Assembly (NCBI RefSeq): GCF_963678635.1 | Contig: NC_087063.1 | Coordinates: 22,824,701-22,888,700, forward strand | Direction: 5' to 3' | Origin: Symsagittifera roscoffensis | Lineage: Eukaryota; Xenacoelomorpha; Acoela; Convolutidae | Length of the DNA stretch: 64,000 nt | Shown: piece after piece, positions 24,301 through 39,300 of the stretch | How positions within the stretch are numbered: position 1 is the stretch's first letter | How the letters are laid out: each line of letters begins with the position of its first letter | The notes under the pieces: model-generated | What the model saw: the letters and a program-made list of their open reading frames with translations, nothing else | The model's database searches: none | Told to the model about the DNA's origin: nothing | Position numbers and translations under genes: made by a program

Positions 24301-27300
24301 TTCCTCCACTCCTTAAGGTCTTGTGATGGTTAAAATCCAAATGACTTTGATCAATTTTTTTTAGCCTTTGTCCATTTTCCCTGAATGCCCCGCTAATTCT
24401 GAGTTTCACAGGATTAACTTATTCTCAACCTAATCTTGAAACCTTAATCTCAGATTAAAACCTTGATCTCAGATTTGGTTTTTGAAACATAACCAACAGC
24501 CAGTTGGAAAAGAGTCATGAACGCAGGGAAATAGAAAAAACTTCTGAAAAAACTTCAAATTTTGAATTTCAAACAAAATATACACGAGCTTGAAGCTCTT
24601 TGAATATCAAAAACAATTAATTATCGACACTTTTTTGATAAAACTATCCCAACTTGAAAAAAAACTGGATCAAAATGAAAATTTTTCATTCCGCTATAAA
24701 AATTTTGAAATGAAATTTCACTTTCGGAACTAGAAGTCAATCACGTCTATCGTTATATTTACACTTATGCAGTTCAATAGTGCCTTCTTTTGAACAAAAA
24801 AAATGAACTGAAAAAAAAAAAACGATTCAAGCCGCGAAAAACCAAACCTGAGCCTGAACAAATTTTTACCACGAAAAAAATTTACCACGAACTAATCAAG
24901 AGTATTCACTATGTTCATGACTCTTGCACATGAGCTAAGTCTGAAAAACGGGAAGGTCGCTACAAGCTGTTTATTTTTTTCAAATGAAACCATATCTCAT
25001 ATTTGACGGGGTCATTTTCAAGAAATTTAAAGCAAGTGAACTTAAAGCTCTTTGAATTTTGAGAATATTCCATGATTGACTATTTTTAAATGAAACTACC
25101 CCAAGTTCGAGAAAACTGAATTAATTGCATTTTTCCTACACAAAGGCGAAGCTAGAACACATACCAAGAAATAGATTTAAAATGGTAGAAAGAGAAAAAA
25201 ACTTTAATTTAGAACTTTAAACAAGTATGTATGGCCTTATAGCTTTTTTATTTTCAAGATCAATTTATGATTGGCATTTTTAGACAGAGGCGAAGTTGCA
25301 CTTCGCATACACAAGCAAAAACATGACCGATAACGTTACTGGAAAAACTGAATGAGTAAAACATTGAGTCTATAAAATTTGTTAATTGACGCACGCCAAT
25401 TATGAGTCTATATAATTGCTAAGTAATGCAAGGCAATTATGACGCATTAGCAGTCTAGTCGATTTGAAAAAAAAAAATTTACCATCTAACGTGCCTCAAT
25501 TTATAGAGCGGGCGCATTTTATATAGTATACGAAAAAGTTCATTAAAATATCCGACCCTGCCCAGGTTCGAACCCTCTTATTTTAGTGCGGGTCTTCTTC
25601 CCTACCTCTACGCTACAGATTTATGATTACTTTGAAGCTAAAGTGCTAATTGTAAAATAATAGTATGTGTTAATATCTTTAGCATTGGCTGTACTTAATA
25701 GCTGTTTATTGATCTTATGCACATACTGCAAAAAATGGACAATTTCCAAATGAACAAAGAATTGCGATTTAGGTGGCATCAAAAAAACAAAGAGAGTTCA
25801 AACTATCCCACAAGGTTTGCTTGTGTAAAAAATTACCCAATTTGAACAAACTGGATCATTAGGTTTTTTATTCCGCTGGGAAATCTGAAAATTAAATTAG
25901 AAGTCGTGACCTTTACATTTTTACTGTTCAATAGTGGAGTTTAACATCCTTGAACAAAGAAGATGAACTGAACACAAACAACAAAACAGCAAAAATTGCT
26001 CTAAAAGGGTAAAATTGAAATAAAAAACGCCTTGAAAATTAAAACTTTTAACAAGTTTGGAATCGATACCCCGACCTACAGATTACAAGTCTCGTCTCCT
26101 CGCATCTGCGCTATAGTAGCTCAAGAATAAGAACATATAAGCTACCAATAAAGCAGATAGAACAGTATATCAAATTGGCAATGCTATGCAGCAAAGCGCC
26201 ATCAAATGAGCACTTTTATTTGCGAGATTGGGAAAGGAGATTCATCGTATAATACTAAATTCGCTAGCTTGCTTGTTTAATTATATTAATTAACCTTGGC
26301 AAGAATAATTCATTCTAGTCAAACAAATTCAACAATAAAATTGACAATTTTTACAGGAAACATGGTTAAAGCTTTAAATCTAAAAGAGGTAAAAACGAAA
26401 TAGTATCATGATATGTAATACCAAAACGACAAATATGTAGTTTTTTTGTGTTATGAGATTCTGTTTATCTAGGTTTTACATTAAATAGACACGCATGTTG
26501 TAATTTTTCATTAATAGACACGCATAGTCTTTGAAATTTCGTTCAATGTCAAGCGTGGATAGAAAGCATCTCCTCTCACACAAAAAATTTCAGATTTGAC
26601 ATCTTGGTATTGCATATCATCATACTATTTTCAACCTGCGTCTTGTGCATTCAAAGTTTTAACATGTTTTCTGTAAAAATTAATGATTTTTTGTTTCACT
26701 TGATTGACTAAATAGGAACTGATTGTTTCGTCGCTACACTGCTTCAAAATGAGACTTTGAGAGTAAAATAAGCAACTGCGACATGCTTACCCTATCTGCA
26801 GCTCCTCCAGGCATGACTGACTTCACTAATATTGCACGTTCAGGTCCCATCTAAACATAATGCCAATATTATGCAAGAAATTCCATATTAATTAGAAGAA
26901 ATTGATCACAGCCCAGGTAACGATTTTAGAACTCATATCAAGAGGAATTAATTTCGCCGCAGTTTTTTTTAAAGCAAATCCTAAAGCAATATAGCCACAT
27001 GAGAATGATTGCAATACAATATAAAATGACAGCATTGCAAAGGGCAGACTAAAGGCAAATTACTCGCCCCACTATAAGTCTACACTAAAACTAAACATTT
27101 TACGGAGTTAAAAATTTCCTTAATCAACATTTAAGAAAATTCTAAAATTAAAACAATATGTAAGCCAGGCAGGATTTATAAAAAACATGACAGCGTCAGC
27201 ATTCAGTTACTTTTAACATATTTACTGGAAAGAAAAAGAAATTTTTATTTTAAATATCCAATAAATACTCTTGAAAAATTAGCATTTCTCCGATAAACAA

Positions 27301-30300
27301 AAACCATACCAACATTACTCTCATGGTAGCGATGTCTTTTTTGGATCTACTTCGCAATTAATAGATTCAACAGCAAAGTCAATAAGTTTTTGCAGATTTC
27401 AACAAACGATACCAATATTGGACACAAAAGTCCGGACCAAGTACGCCAGCTTAGTATATTGATTTTAGTTGCTCAATTGTGGGGAACAAAAAACCGTAAC
27501 TCAACAATTTCGTGCAATCTGTCAGAACGGTATACTGTTTTAGTAAGAAACTGATCACAAAATTTATAATTTGAGAAAAATTGCTTGTATAAACAGGAAA
27601 TAACATACTAAATGCTGCTCAGACTTGGTGCGAACGTTAATTTGACAAGATTGGTTTTTCTCCGTTTAATATTAAACGGCTAAAGCAATCTTCAATAACA
27701 TTTTGATAATAAATGCAATTTTCGGTTTCCTTTTCCTTCTTTTTTTAAAATGAAATCCGGCAGGTAATCAATTGGGGCCGCCTCTGTGCTTTGACTAATC
27801 AAAAAAAAATTTTGTTATATGGCAATAAAAAATGCATTTTAATTATATGCACAGATATGGTGCTATGTAAAAAAAACAACAGGATATTTAGTTAAACAGG
27901 CTTTTAGACGACAAATTTCAGACAGAGGCGAAGTTGCACTTCGCATACACAAGCAAAAATATGACGAATAACGCTACGACGCATTAGCAGTAACAGTCAA
28001 AAGAAAAAAATTACCAATTGCACATGCCTCAATTTATAGAGCGGACGCATTATAGCTAGTATAAGAAAAATTTCATTAAAAACATCCGACCCTCCCCAGT
28101 TTCGAACCCTCTTATTTTGTTGCGGGTCTCCTCCCTACCTCTACGCTACAGATTCATGACACCTTGAAGCTTGATTTCTATTTGTAATACGTAACTGCTC
28201 GTATCAGGGCGAAGCCCCGAACGTTATGACTGCCTTTTGAGGTCTATGGAGCAGTAATAACATGAAAAAATTAAATATTAAATAAAATAAAATGAATTTT
28301 TTTTAACTTGAGATTTTTGTGAAAATCATCACCACACACGCCATATAATGTACAAAGTGATAAATTTCACTCCTAGTATTAAATCAATTATTGCAAATAA
28401 GCTTCCTTCAACCAAATTGGAACGATTTCTATGACGAAAGTCGGAATAATAGTCAGTTTTAAAATCCTTAGCATTGGCTGTATTTAATAATTGGTTATTG
28501 ATCAAAATGAACACTTTTAAAATGAACACATTTTATCGCAACAATATTAGCGTCGCAACAAAATTTGCGACTGAGGTTGGGAAAAGAAAGATAGTTTGTA
28601 CTATAACACAAGCTATGCTTGTGTACTAAAATTAACGTTTAAACATCCAAGAAAATAGCCAATTGACAGTTGGAAAAGACTAATGAACGCCAGGAAACTG
28701 ACTTGTTTTTCGAAAAAAAACTTCAATTTGCGAATTATTAAGAAAAATATATCCCCAAAAACATATGCCGACTCTTGAACAAAACTGATGCTACCCTTGC
28801 CTACTGTTTCCTTTAAAAAAAGCACTGACTAGTATCTCGATTTCTGAAAGGAAGAAATCGAACAGAGGTAAATATTACGCTAAATTTGTGAGCAAATGCG
28901 ATGCTAAGTAAATAAGACGAATGAGAAATGCAACAGGAACGTTTGAGTTGGTGGCCTGTCATTGGACATAATAGATGAAAAGCAAAAAAGGTCTACAGGT
29001 AGACAGAGGCGAAGCTGCGCTTCGCAAAAACTAGCAAGAACTTGACAAAAAAGTGAAACAAGATAAAGTAGAAATAAGCCTGAAATTAGAAAAAATATAT
29101 AATTCTGCCACGCGACGGATTTGAGCCTGTGACCTAGAGATTAAGAATACCACTCCCGAACTTCTCAGCCATGGACGCTTAACAATCGGCAAACACTAGT
29201 CACAAATAAAGCAGACAACAGATGCTATGAAAGAAATTTTTAATGCTACAGATTGTGATTATTGCAAAATTGCCAATCAATGAGCACTTTAAATTGCGAG
29301 TTTGGTTTAAAAAAAAACAACAAGTTTCTATAATCTACTACGTTTGCCAGCTTGCTAGGGTAAAAAAAATTGGATTATACGAGCTTAACTAAAAAAAATG
29401 ATCGTCAATATTACCAATGAAAAGTTATATAACCCATTAATTGGGAACGATATTTTTTTCGAAATTCTTTGAAAACAAAACTTACTAAATAACTAAATTT
29501 ATATATAATTTATTCATTTCATATGTAGTATTGACAATTCTAGTAATTGTCTTTGCAGAATCGACCATGAAAATCAAGAATTTTCCGTTTCTCTTCTTTC
29601 AGACCCGTTCCGCTCTTAGACCATTCAGCTTATTGCAGAATAAACTTGTTATTTGAAAAACCTTTAACTTGGAAAACTTAGCACAGAGGTGAAGCTGCGC
29701 TTTGCTATCACTAGCGAGAGCACAACAAAAAAGCAGCTTTATAAAATGAAAAAACAAAAACTGAAATAAGCCTCGAATAAGTAAAACTTTGCTACGTATT
29801 GGCTTCGAACATAAGACCTCGAGTCTGACGCCCTGCCCTCTCGGCTACGAGCTCTTAACAATCGGCAAAAACTAGCCACAAATAAAGCAGCTACATATGC
29901 TAGTAAAATGCCAATGCGATGCAGCAATGTGGATTCAAATACAAATAGACACATTTATTCAATTAATAATTTGGAATTCTACAAACTGAAGGCATCCACA
30001 CTAACTTTGCAAGTATTAAATTGAAAAGCTTTAAGCCACATTATGCATTTCCAAAAATATATCAAGTTGGAAAATTTCTGAAATCGAGTTTTTTTTGATA
30101 TGTTGTTTGAAACAAATAGCTTTTTTTTCGGTTCAATTGATAAATTAAAAATGCATCAACCGTGTTAACATATTACTATTCGAATGACAAAGCACATGCA
30201 ATCAAAAAGCCATAAAATACCAACCAAAATTGGCACCAATATTTGTGACTTTGCTTAGAAAAAAAAAAAGAATAGTCGCACTAATTATTATATTACCCTC

Positions 30301-33300
30301 ACTTATGTTGGCTAAAGAATATATATATTCGCTAAAACGATACAAAAAGACAAGTGGAGCGCCTTGAAACTTCGCTCGGGTATTCTGACAAATAAATTAC
30401 ATTATCGAAATAAAAGACGATCACGTTTTCCGCGTGAACTTTATATTTCCGCTGTTCGATAGTTGATGGTGCCTCCTTTTATCAGAAAAAAAAGAACTTA
30501 GAAAAATCAAATGCAAACCGCGAAAAGTCAAAATCGACTCTTAAAAAATCAAAATGCGAAAGTTGCATTAAGCAGACGAGCAATGAAATGGCAAAAAAAA
30601 ACTTTATTAAACAGTCAAAAAGTAAAAACTGCCAACATACAGATAGAAAAGAAATAAACGCAGAAAAAACTTACTAGAAGTCCTTCACTCTTTTCGTGAC
30701 TTTACGCTGTTGCTGTTCTACAGCGGAGTTTGTCTTTTTTTGAAAAAGCAAAAGAACCGAATTTGAAATGAACTCAATAGTTAAACTGCGAGAAATCAAA
30801 TTTGAGCAAAAGCAAGTTTTAAAAATTTTTTTCTGAAAAAAGTTATCACAATCTATATAAGAGACTTCACTATCTTCACCTATTCATAATCAAACATCTA
30901 ACTTTCTAATTTCTCGATTTCAAAACTGAGATTTTTTCGTCTAAAATCATCAGTAAAATTTTGTCTAATTTCTCTCTTTCCTAATCTCAACGAACCGTTT
31001 CTATTAGAGCACATACCAAACAGACAATTGGAAAAGAGTCAATGAACGCATGTAAACAAAAAAACACTGACTTGTATTTTTAAAACTTCAAATTCCGAAC
31101 TTCAAAGACAAAAAAGTGGCCTCAAAGCTCTTTGAAACAGTATATGACAGACAGTTTTTTAGTAAAATTTACTCACTTCGAGAAAACTGGATCAATAGTT
31201 TTAACTTTTTATTCCGCTTGGAAATCTAAAAACCAACCCCACTTTCGAAATAAGAATTCGATCACGATTTTCGTGACTTTAATTTTTTGCTGTCAAAAGT
31301 CTAGTTTACCTTCTTTTGAACAAAGAAAAAAAAACAGAGATTGAAAAGAACATAAATTTTAAAAAATGAAACGTCAAACTGCGAATTATCAAAGAGAGCG
31401 TGAACGAAATTTGACTTTGCCTAAAAAAAAACAAATCATGACCTATATGAGTCTTCACTGGGTTAATCTAATTTTAATAAAACGACATCCATTTCGTATA
31501 ATTTCTCCTCTTTCAAATTGAGTGATGAAAAGGTATATGGCCTTTTTTGACAAAAAATAGATCAAAAAAGCTTTTTGAATTTATGGTTGACATTTTTTGA
31601 TAAAATTATCCAACTTAAAAAAACTCAATCTGTAGGTAAAAATTTGATTCTACAGGGAAATCAGAACATAGTTAACGAAAAGTTTGAATGAACAATTCAA
31701 TGAACGCAAGAAAACAGAAAAAAAAGAGAAAACATTTTTTCTTGGAAAACTTTAGTTTTCGAAAATAAAAGAAAAAAGTTGGCCTTTGAAAAGCTCTTTG
31801 AAGCTCAAGGAGAATTAAAGATTGGCATTTTTTTGTTAAAATTAATCCAATTTGAAAAAATTGGATTATAAGTTGAAGTTTTTTTATTTCGCTAGGAAAT
31901 CTAAACATTAAATGCCACTTTCGAAACTAAAGTTGAAGAAATTTACTCTTTTGCTTCTTAAAAGAGGTTATCTAAAGTAGATCATTTTTCATATAGCAGA
32001 ATCAGAAAAAGAGTGTACTTTTTCGATAGTGTGAAAATTTTACACAGATGCGAAGCTGAGCTTCGCATTACTTACGATACAAAACAGGAAAGCCGCTTGA
32101 AACAAAAAAATTCGAACAATCTAGATCTATCAAAATGAATAGAGGTAATTTTGAAACGAAAAAACAAGCCAAGACAATAGAATGTAAAATTCGCATCGAA
32201 CAAAATGATCATGCAGCAACAAAGACGAAAACACCTTAGCAGAAACCCTATATGCCGAAAAAAATCAACAAGACTTATTAAAATTTGTTATAAAATAGGC
32301 CGAAAACCGATACAAAATAAGCCGCAAAAATAAAAAAATAAAAAAGCCGAAAAGAAACAAAAAATTATTAAGTCCCCCTCACCCTCAAAACACACACACA
32401 AAAAAAACTTTTTCGCTCCCCGAAAGACGCAATATGACGGCAGTCAGCCGATATATCATATTCAGAAATTTGTAAGGCTGAACGAAAAATAAAATAAAAA
32501 AAAACAGGGCAGATATGTAAATTCCCAACAAGCACAACATATATCTGTTGCGGTAAATTGGTTATCTGTAGCAATAAATTGGTTGCTAAGAGGCTTCAAG
32601 GAAATGAGTCCAGATGAGAAGAGTCCTGTGAACAAAATTGTTTACGGTAAAAAAGTCTAGTACGCGATTGCAATACCCTTGCTTATTGCAGGGGTAAACA
32701 TCTATTTCGTATTGCAATACCCTTGCTTATTGCAGGGGTAAACATCTATTTCGTAAAAAGTCAAATTTTGCGAGAAAACATTGATTTGCTTGATATTGCA
32801 AAGTCAATCATTAACAAACGGCGTTTTCCCTGATTTGCAAATTAATTTGATAACCTTATATGGGTTCGAGAAAAATGATTGAATGCATTAAGTTTGAATC
32901 TCTCACCTGCTGGGATACAATACTCAGTCCCAAACTGTTGTTTAACTTTTTCAACTCCACCACAAGTTTGCCACTAGGCCTCCTTTCTTTCTCCTCTTCG
33001 CGCTTCGGAATTCCATTTTGCTTCGGATTCTGACTCGGTGCCATAGGCGGCAGAGCTCGGGGATTACTTGGATCGTCCTGAAAAGTCACTGCACGTTTAA
33101 CAGCCGTTACTCTAACACCATTTCTAGCCATAGGTTTCGGGGGCTCAACTTTAATTCGTGTAAGCGAAGAACTACTTTTGGAATGATGTCTTCCCTCTGA
33201 CTTAAATGAAGAAGTTGAAGGCCGCTCTTGAGTGGAATGAATTCCCAACATCTTCTTGAAAAAACTCTCGCGCCGTCTTGGTAAACTTCTAGACCTCGAT

Positions 33301-36300
33301 TCCATATCTCTATTGTTTATTGTACTCTCTAGGATTCTTTCACATTAACGAGTTATCGAAAACGTTTGTGTCAGACTTAACAATTGAATTTTATTTCGCC
33401 ATTTGTCGAAGTAAACTAAGAAAACCACATACGCATAAATAGTTCAAGAACTATTACATGACCATTACAAATCCGACAAATAGCTTCATGGATTTAGAAT
33501 ATTCACTTACTGTCATGTCATTTCGAGACTACCAGTAACAATTAACAGTTAAATTAAAGTGACATTTAATCACTGTTTTTGTTCTTATAAGATCAAGAAA
33601 GTCCCTATAGCTATGCCTAACAAGGAGAGGGCATGCAACCCAAGTTAAATTGTCCAATTGCAATTCGGATTTCAAAAACGAGCCGGGTAGCAGCTTAATA
33701 AAGTTCTCAAAATCACGAGAAAATTCCGATCTTAAAAAATGGCGCACTACCTAAATGTGATTGGGCTAGCATTTGGATAAGTTGCTCTACTCAGCAAAAT
33801 TGACGACTATTTGCTAACAGACGGACCAATTGACAAAAAAATTGTGACAAATCAGATTGTACTACACTAATTCTCAAGCTTTTCTGGCTAATTTATTTCG
33901 AACAATCGAATACTTAACCCTGATTGGCCCATAAACTTTTCGGCCATTTGGTCACTCTGCTATGCATACAGGATTACCCTGCCAAATTACTTGCGAGCCG
34001 AGTGCAACGTAAAATATACATGAAATCGAGCTCACGTAAAGGGATAGATTATTAGGGTGGGCGTCTTTAGAAGGCAAGGATGGCTGTTGTTGTTGGTTGA
34101 ATGGATCGATGTGGTCAGGGTAGAGGTACACGTCCCATCTCTGGGAGGGATCTGGTAGCACTGAGATGTAGGCTATTTTGTTGTCCATCAACGGATTGAG
34201 GAACTTCTCGAATGCTTGAGAAAGGCCGAGCACGTTGTCTGTGGCGAATCCGTCATCTGGCATTCGGAAAAGTGCTCTAGATTGAAGGTCTTCATCAAGC
34301 AGAACCTAAAACAAATGTCAAGCACAATCAGATACAGCCAACATGCAAACTTCCTTGAGATGATCAAAGTTGGTATGCTATATCGCTTGAATTCACCAAG
34401 CTCGTTGAGAAAAAAATAAATCGGAGAATCGGAACGTTTTTTTTTCTGACAATTAGAATCGGCCAGGAAAACAATGCCCTCTTTTACTCCGTGTAATAGA
34501 AAATAAAGGTCAGCTAGCTGATTAAAGCTTCAAAATATAGCCAATCGAAGATTGGAAAAGAGTAACGAACGGAAATAAACCGAAAAATAAACACTGAATT
34601 TGTTGCAAAAAATCTGAAAAACTTAAAAGAAACAAATTGATGCCCTTTTAGCTCTTGAATTTCTGAAACAATTTATGACTGGCGCTTTTTTGATAACATG
34701 AACCCAACTTGAGAAAACTGGATCAATGGGTAAAATTTTTATTCCGCTGGGAAATATTAAAAATAAATCCCACTTTCGATACAATGCTGATTTAAATTAA
34801 CCGGACAAAACGCGTTAAACTTGAAATTTAAAACGCATTTTTCTCAAATTGGGTTGAGTTTAGGTGAAAACTTATGAAGCCAAAACTTGCTTACAATTTT
34901 AGTAGAATTAATATGGTGTATTTTGTTTTGCAAAATTCGGTCCCGAAATTTTACCCCAAAAATGGGTCAGTTTGGCTTTTCTTAGTTAATCAAAAATTAC
35001 GCCGAAAACACCCAGTCGATCACAGGCATAATTATATGAAAGTGAGCCCCTTACATAGCCCAACAAATTTTAAGAAAGATGTTTTCTCCAAAAAAATGCA
35101 AATTGTTTAAAAATCGTTTTTAAATCAAAAGTGGGTATTTTATATATTCTATCAAACAAAAATAAATTAGTTTACACAATAATTTGGAGAATATACCCTG
35201 CTTAAAAATTGTTGGGCTACGTAAGGGGCTCACTTTGATATAATTATGTCTGTGATCTATTTGTCATTTTTGGCGTAATTTTTGATTAACTAAGAAAAGC
35301 CAAAATGACCCATTTTTACGGTAAAATTTTGGGCCCGAAATTTGCAAAACAAATTACACCATATTAATTCTGCTAAAATTTTAATCAAGTTTTGTCTTCA
35401 TAAGTTGTCACCTAAACTCAACCCAATTTGAGAAAAACGGATTTTAAATTTCAAGTTTAACGCGTTTTGTCCGGTTAATTTAAATCAGCACTGTACTAGA
35501 AATCGTTTACGTTTTTTGCGCCATTTCCACGATCGTCTTTAGTGAGGGCTATTAACGTAACTTACAGAGGACGAATTTATGTTGAGCTCAAACGTGCATA
35601 TATAACTAAGTGCATTCATAAATGTAGTTATTAGAAACTTTTGGCACATTATCCTGAAAAAATTAGCAAGACCTATATAAGAATCTTCACTACGTTTATT
35701 ACTCTTAATTAATATTTTTCCGCCCCCTTAGCAGAATTTCATTTTTGCCAAGAGGCAAAGCTGTGCTTTGCAAACACTAGGGAGAACACGACAAAAGCAG
35801 CTCTATAAAGAGCAATAAGCAAAAGTAGAAATAAGCCTCGAATTAGAAAAAATTTCGGCTACGTCTCGAATGCGATCTGTGACCGAGAGATTATGAGTCT
35901 CAGGCACTAACCACTCAGCCACGGATGCTTATAACTCACAAACACTAGCCACAAATAAAGTAGAGAACAGATGCTATGAAATTTCAAATGCTACAGATCG
36001 TGATTATCACAAATAAGTGAACACTTTTAATTGCGAAATAGGCTGGAAAAAAGGTGATAAATTCATACACTAAAGCTGGTTTATGTAAACTTAGGGGCGC
36101 AGCCGAGCTTCGCGCCACTTGCGGCGCAATAAAAAATTAGCACGTCAGCTAGTCGATAAAAACTAGGACGAAAAACACAGCAGAGAAAACAAAACTAATG
36201 ATTCTGAAACAAACATTCGTGATTTGAGACAAACAATAAAATATTCCTTTTTGATAACGCTTGCTAATCTCAAGCTCAATAAAATCTCAAGCGTTTGTCT

Positions 36301-39300
36301 CGAATGCGGTTCAAATTGATGAAAATAATAGCCAACAGTCAGTTGGAAAAGAGTCAATGAGCGTAAGGAAACAAAAAGTGCTGACCTTGTTTTTTGAAAA
36401 CATACCGAAAACACAGTTGGAAAATGGTTAATGAACGCAAGAAAACAAAAAATACACTGACCTGTTTTTTTTGAAAAGTTAAAACTTCAAACTTCAAAGA
36501 CAAAAATATAGCCTTTAAGATTTTCAACTTCTAGAACAATTTATAGTTGACACTTTTTTTTTGATAAAATCGACACAATATGAGAAAACTGGATCAATCA
36601 GTAAATTGTTATAATCTGAAATGTAAACTGCAATGTGGTCAAAGCACTTGACTGGCTGATTGAATAAAAGTTGACTGGTGCATCAGCCACCTCCTGAGCT
36701 TCTAACAAATTGATGAGCGAAAAAATTGCTTATAAGCACAAAGATAGCCGGTTGCTGTGCAAGAAGCACAAAGATTCGACCACATTCACATATATATTTT
36801 TAGTAAAATTAACTTTTTTCCGGCTAAATGGCCAATATTTGACAGTCATACGAAAAAGAAAACCAAAAAATATATCAAAAAATCAAATTTTTTTTTTGCA
36901 GTAATGTTTTGAATTTTTGAAGCCATTAAATAACAAATGGCGCTTGAAAACTCCAAAACAGTTTTACTGACAGTTGTACGGCAAAAATGAGCTATTGTAA
37001 GCTGTCTCCCTAGCAAAATTTGCTCGAAATTGGACTAAAACCCAAAAATTGTCAGCCGGTTTTTCTCAACACTGGGAAAACTTTTTGGAAAATTTTTTAT
37101 GTCGCTTCGAATCACGACTGATATGACTGTAATATGATATATTACTAGACCCATTCCGATGATTATTTGAGGTATCTGATTTCAAGAGGATAACAAAAAA
37201 AACTAAAACACACCGGAAGACGAAGTTCCTCTGCATTTTTCAAATATTCGGAACAAAAATTATTTGAAAAACGAATTTAATGCAACCTCATGAAAAGACA
37301 GGGGAATTCAACAACGCGTTTTATTTCATAAATTGAAACAAAACATTCAACTTGAAGGTTTCTTTTAAATTAAAATGGTCAAATATCAAAAATTACTGCG
37401 TTTCAGGTCTTCGTTATGTTAAATTAGAAATAAATCCCTACAATGGCAGACAGCATTGAAATTGAAATTTCCACATTTAAACATAGCCAACTAACAGTTG
37501 AAACAGAGTAATGAATGTAAGGAAACTGAAAAAAAACTGATTTGATTTTTCAAGAGCCTCAACTTTCGAACATAAAAAGACGTCAAAAAAGCTTTTTGAA
37601 TTTGTAGAACAATTTATGATGGACACTTTTTTGTTAAAATTAACCCAATGTGAGAAAACTGGATCAATAGGCGAAACTTTTATTTCGCTGGCAAAATCTG
37701 ATTACTGATTTCCATTCTTGAAATTAGAAGACGCGTACAAGATATTTATTCACGCTTGCGATAAACAGGCTTAATCAAATTGGATTATAGACTTTTTCTA
37801 GTTGAAAACAATTTTAAAAAAATAATTTGAATCACTGGCTGACACTTTTTCACTTCTCTTTACATCTTCCAGGTTGTTTCCCCGCTGGCCTGGAGGTAAA
37901 TAAGTTGGCCTTGTAACCTAAGGTCGGGTTCGAGTCGTGGTCGGACCTTGTTTTTTTCATCATCAAAGAAATTGAAATAAAAATTGCGAGAAAAATGAAT
38001 TGTTGCTTTTTCGTTAGTTCGCTCAAGTTTCGTCGGCCAAATTGCCAAAACGGATTTTGCTTGTGCTGCAGACAATTTTCGTTGTAGTAACACAATTGCA
38101 AGTGTTGTTCATTCTAACTTCAGGGGGGCTTTAAAGATTTTTTCAAAAAATTTCAAAAAAAAATTCATTTTTCTTTTTCGGTTCAGTTGGTGTCTGCTCA
38201 AACATTGTCGGCTTAGTTGCCACATCACTCATTTTTCTTGTACTCTAAACAGTTTGTATAAAATAAAGAACATTTGAAACTTTTTTAAACATCATTAAAG
38301 ACGTCATATCTCGATAACCACAAACAATTCAGCAGTTTCATTTGAAGAAGAGCAATGTTATATCTGAGACTACCCTGGCAGTACCCAGCTATAAGGTTCT
38401 GAAATTCCAATTTTTGAAAACATCCTGAGAAATTACACTGGCAGCATCCAAGGACAGGGTTTTGAATTTCATATACTTACTTTGTAAAATCTGCAATTTC
38501 CGAAAATATTGAAAAATTGCAACATCTGCAAAACACTCTGACAGTATACAGTTATAGCGAAACTCAAAATTCACAGATAAATTTTTCAGTTTTTTTTTCA
38601 AAAGCACTAAAAACGTCATATCTTGTGGAAAAAGCCGTTGAAATGTTATATTTGAAAGTAAGATTTAAAATAACTAAGGATGAGCTGACTTATAAATGAA
38701 TTTTTTAAAATAAAGATTTCTGAAAACTTTCTGAAAAAACATAAGCATCAAATCTCGGAAAAATGGAGAATTTGTGCAGTCACTAGGTGCAGTTTCTAGG
38801 TACGATTTGCAACTCTTGAGTACCCTGACAGCAACGAACTACCAAGTTGGAAAATTTCAAATTCTATATTATTTATGAAGAAATTGCAAAAATTGTCGTA
38901 CCTCGTAAGCTTAAAGAATTTGGGTATTCATAACTGGAGGCCAGACTCGCAACCACTGCGAGAACACTAACACTAACCCACTATCGGGTTGCTACTTTCA
39001 AAATGGTTGAAATAAACACCAAATTATAAATTAAACACTGAAAGAAAAAAAAACATTACAATATACGATGACGCTTAAACGTGAAAAAATTCTGACGTTG
39101 TACATGCGAAAATATTCGTTGAAAAAACTTGAACATGGCGAGATACTGACACCCGTGTTTCATTATATACAGAGAGGCAAAGCTTCGCTAAAACGTCAAA
39201 AAGCAGCTCTATTAAAAGCAATAAGAAAAAATAGAAATAAGCCTCGAATGAGGAAAAACTCGGCAAAGTCTCGGATTCGATCTTCGACCTAATGCGACCT

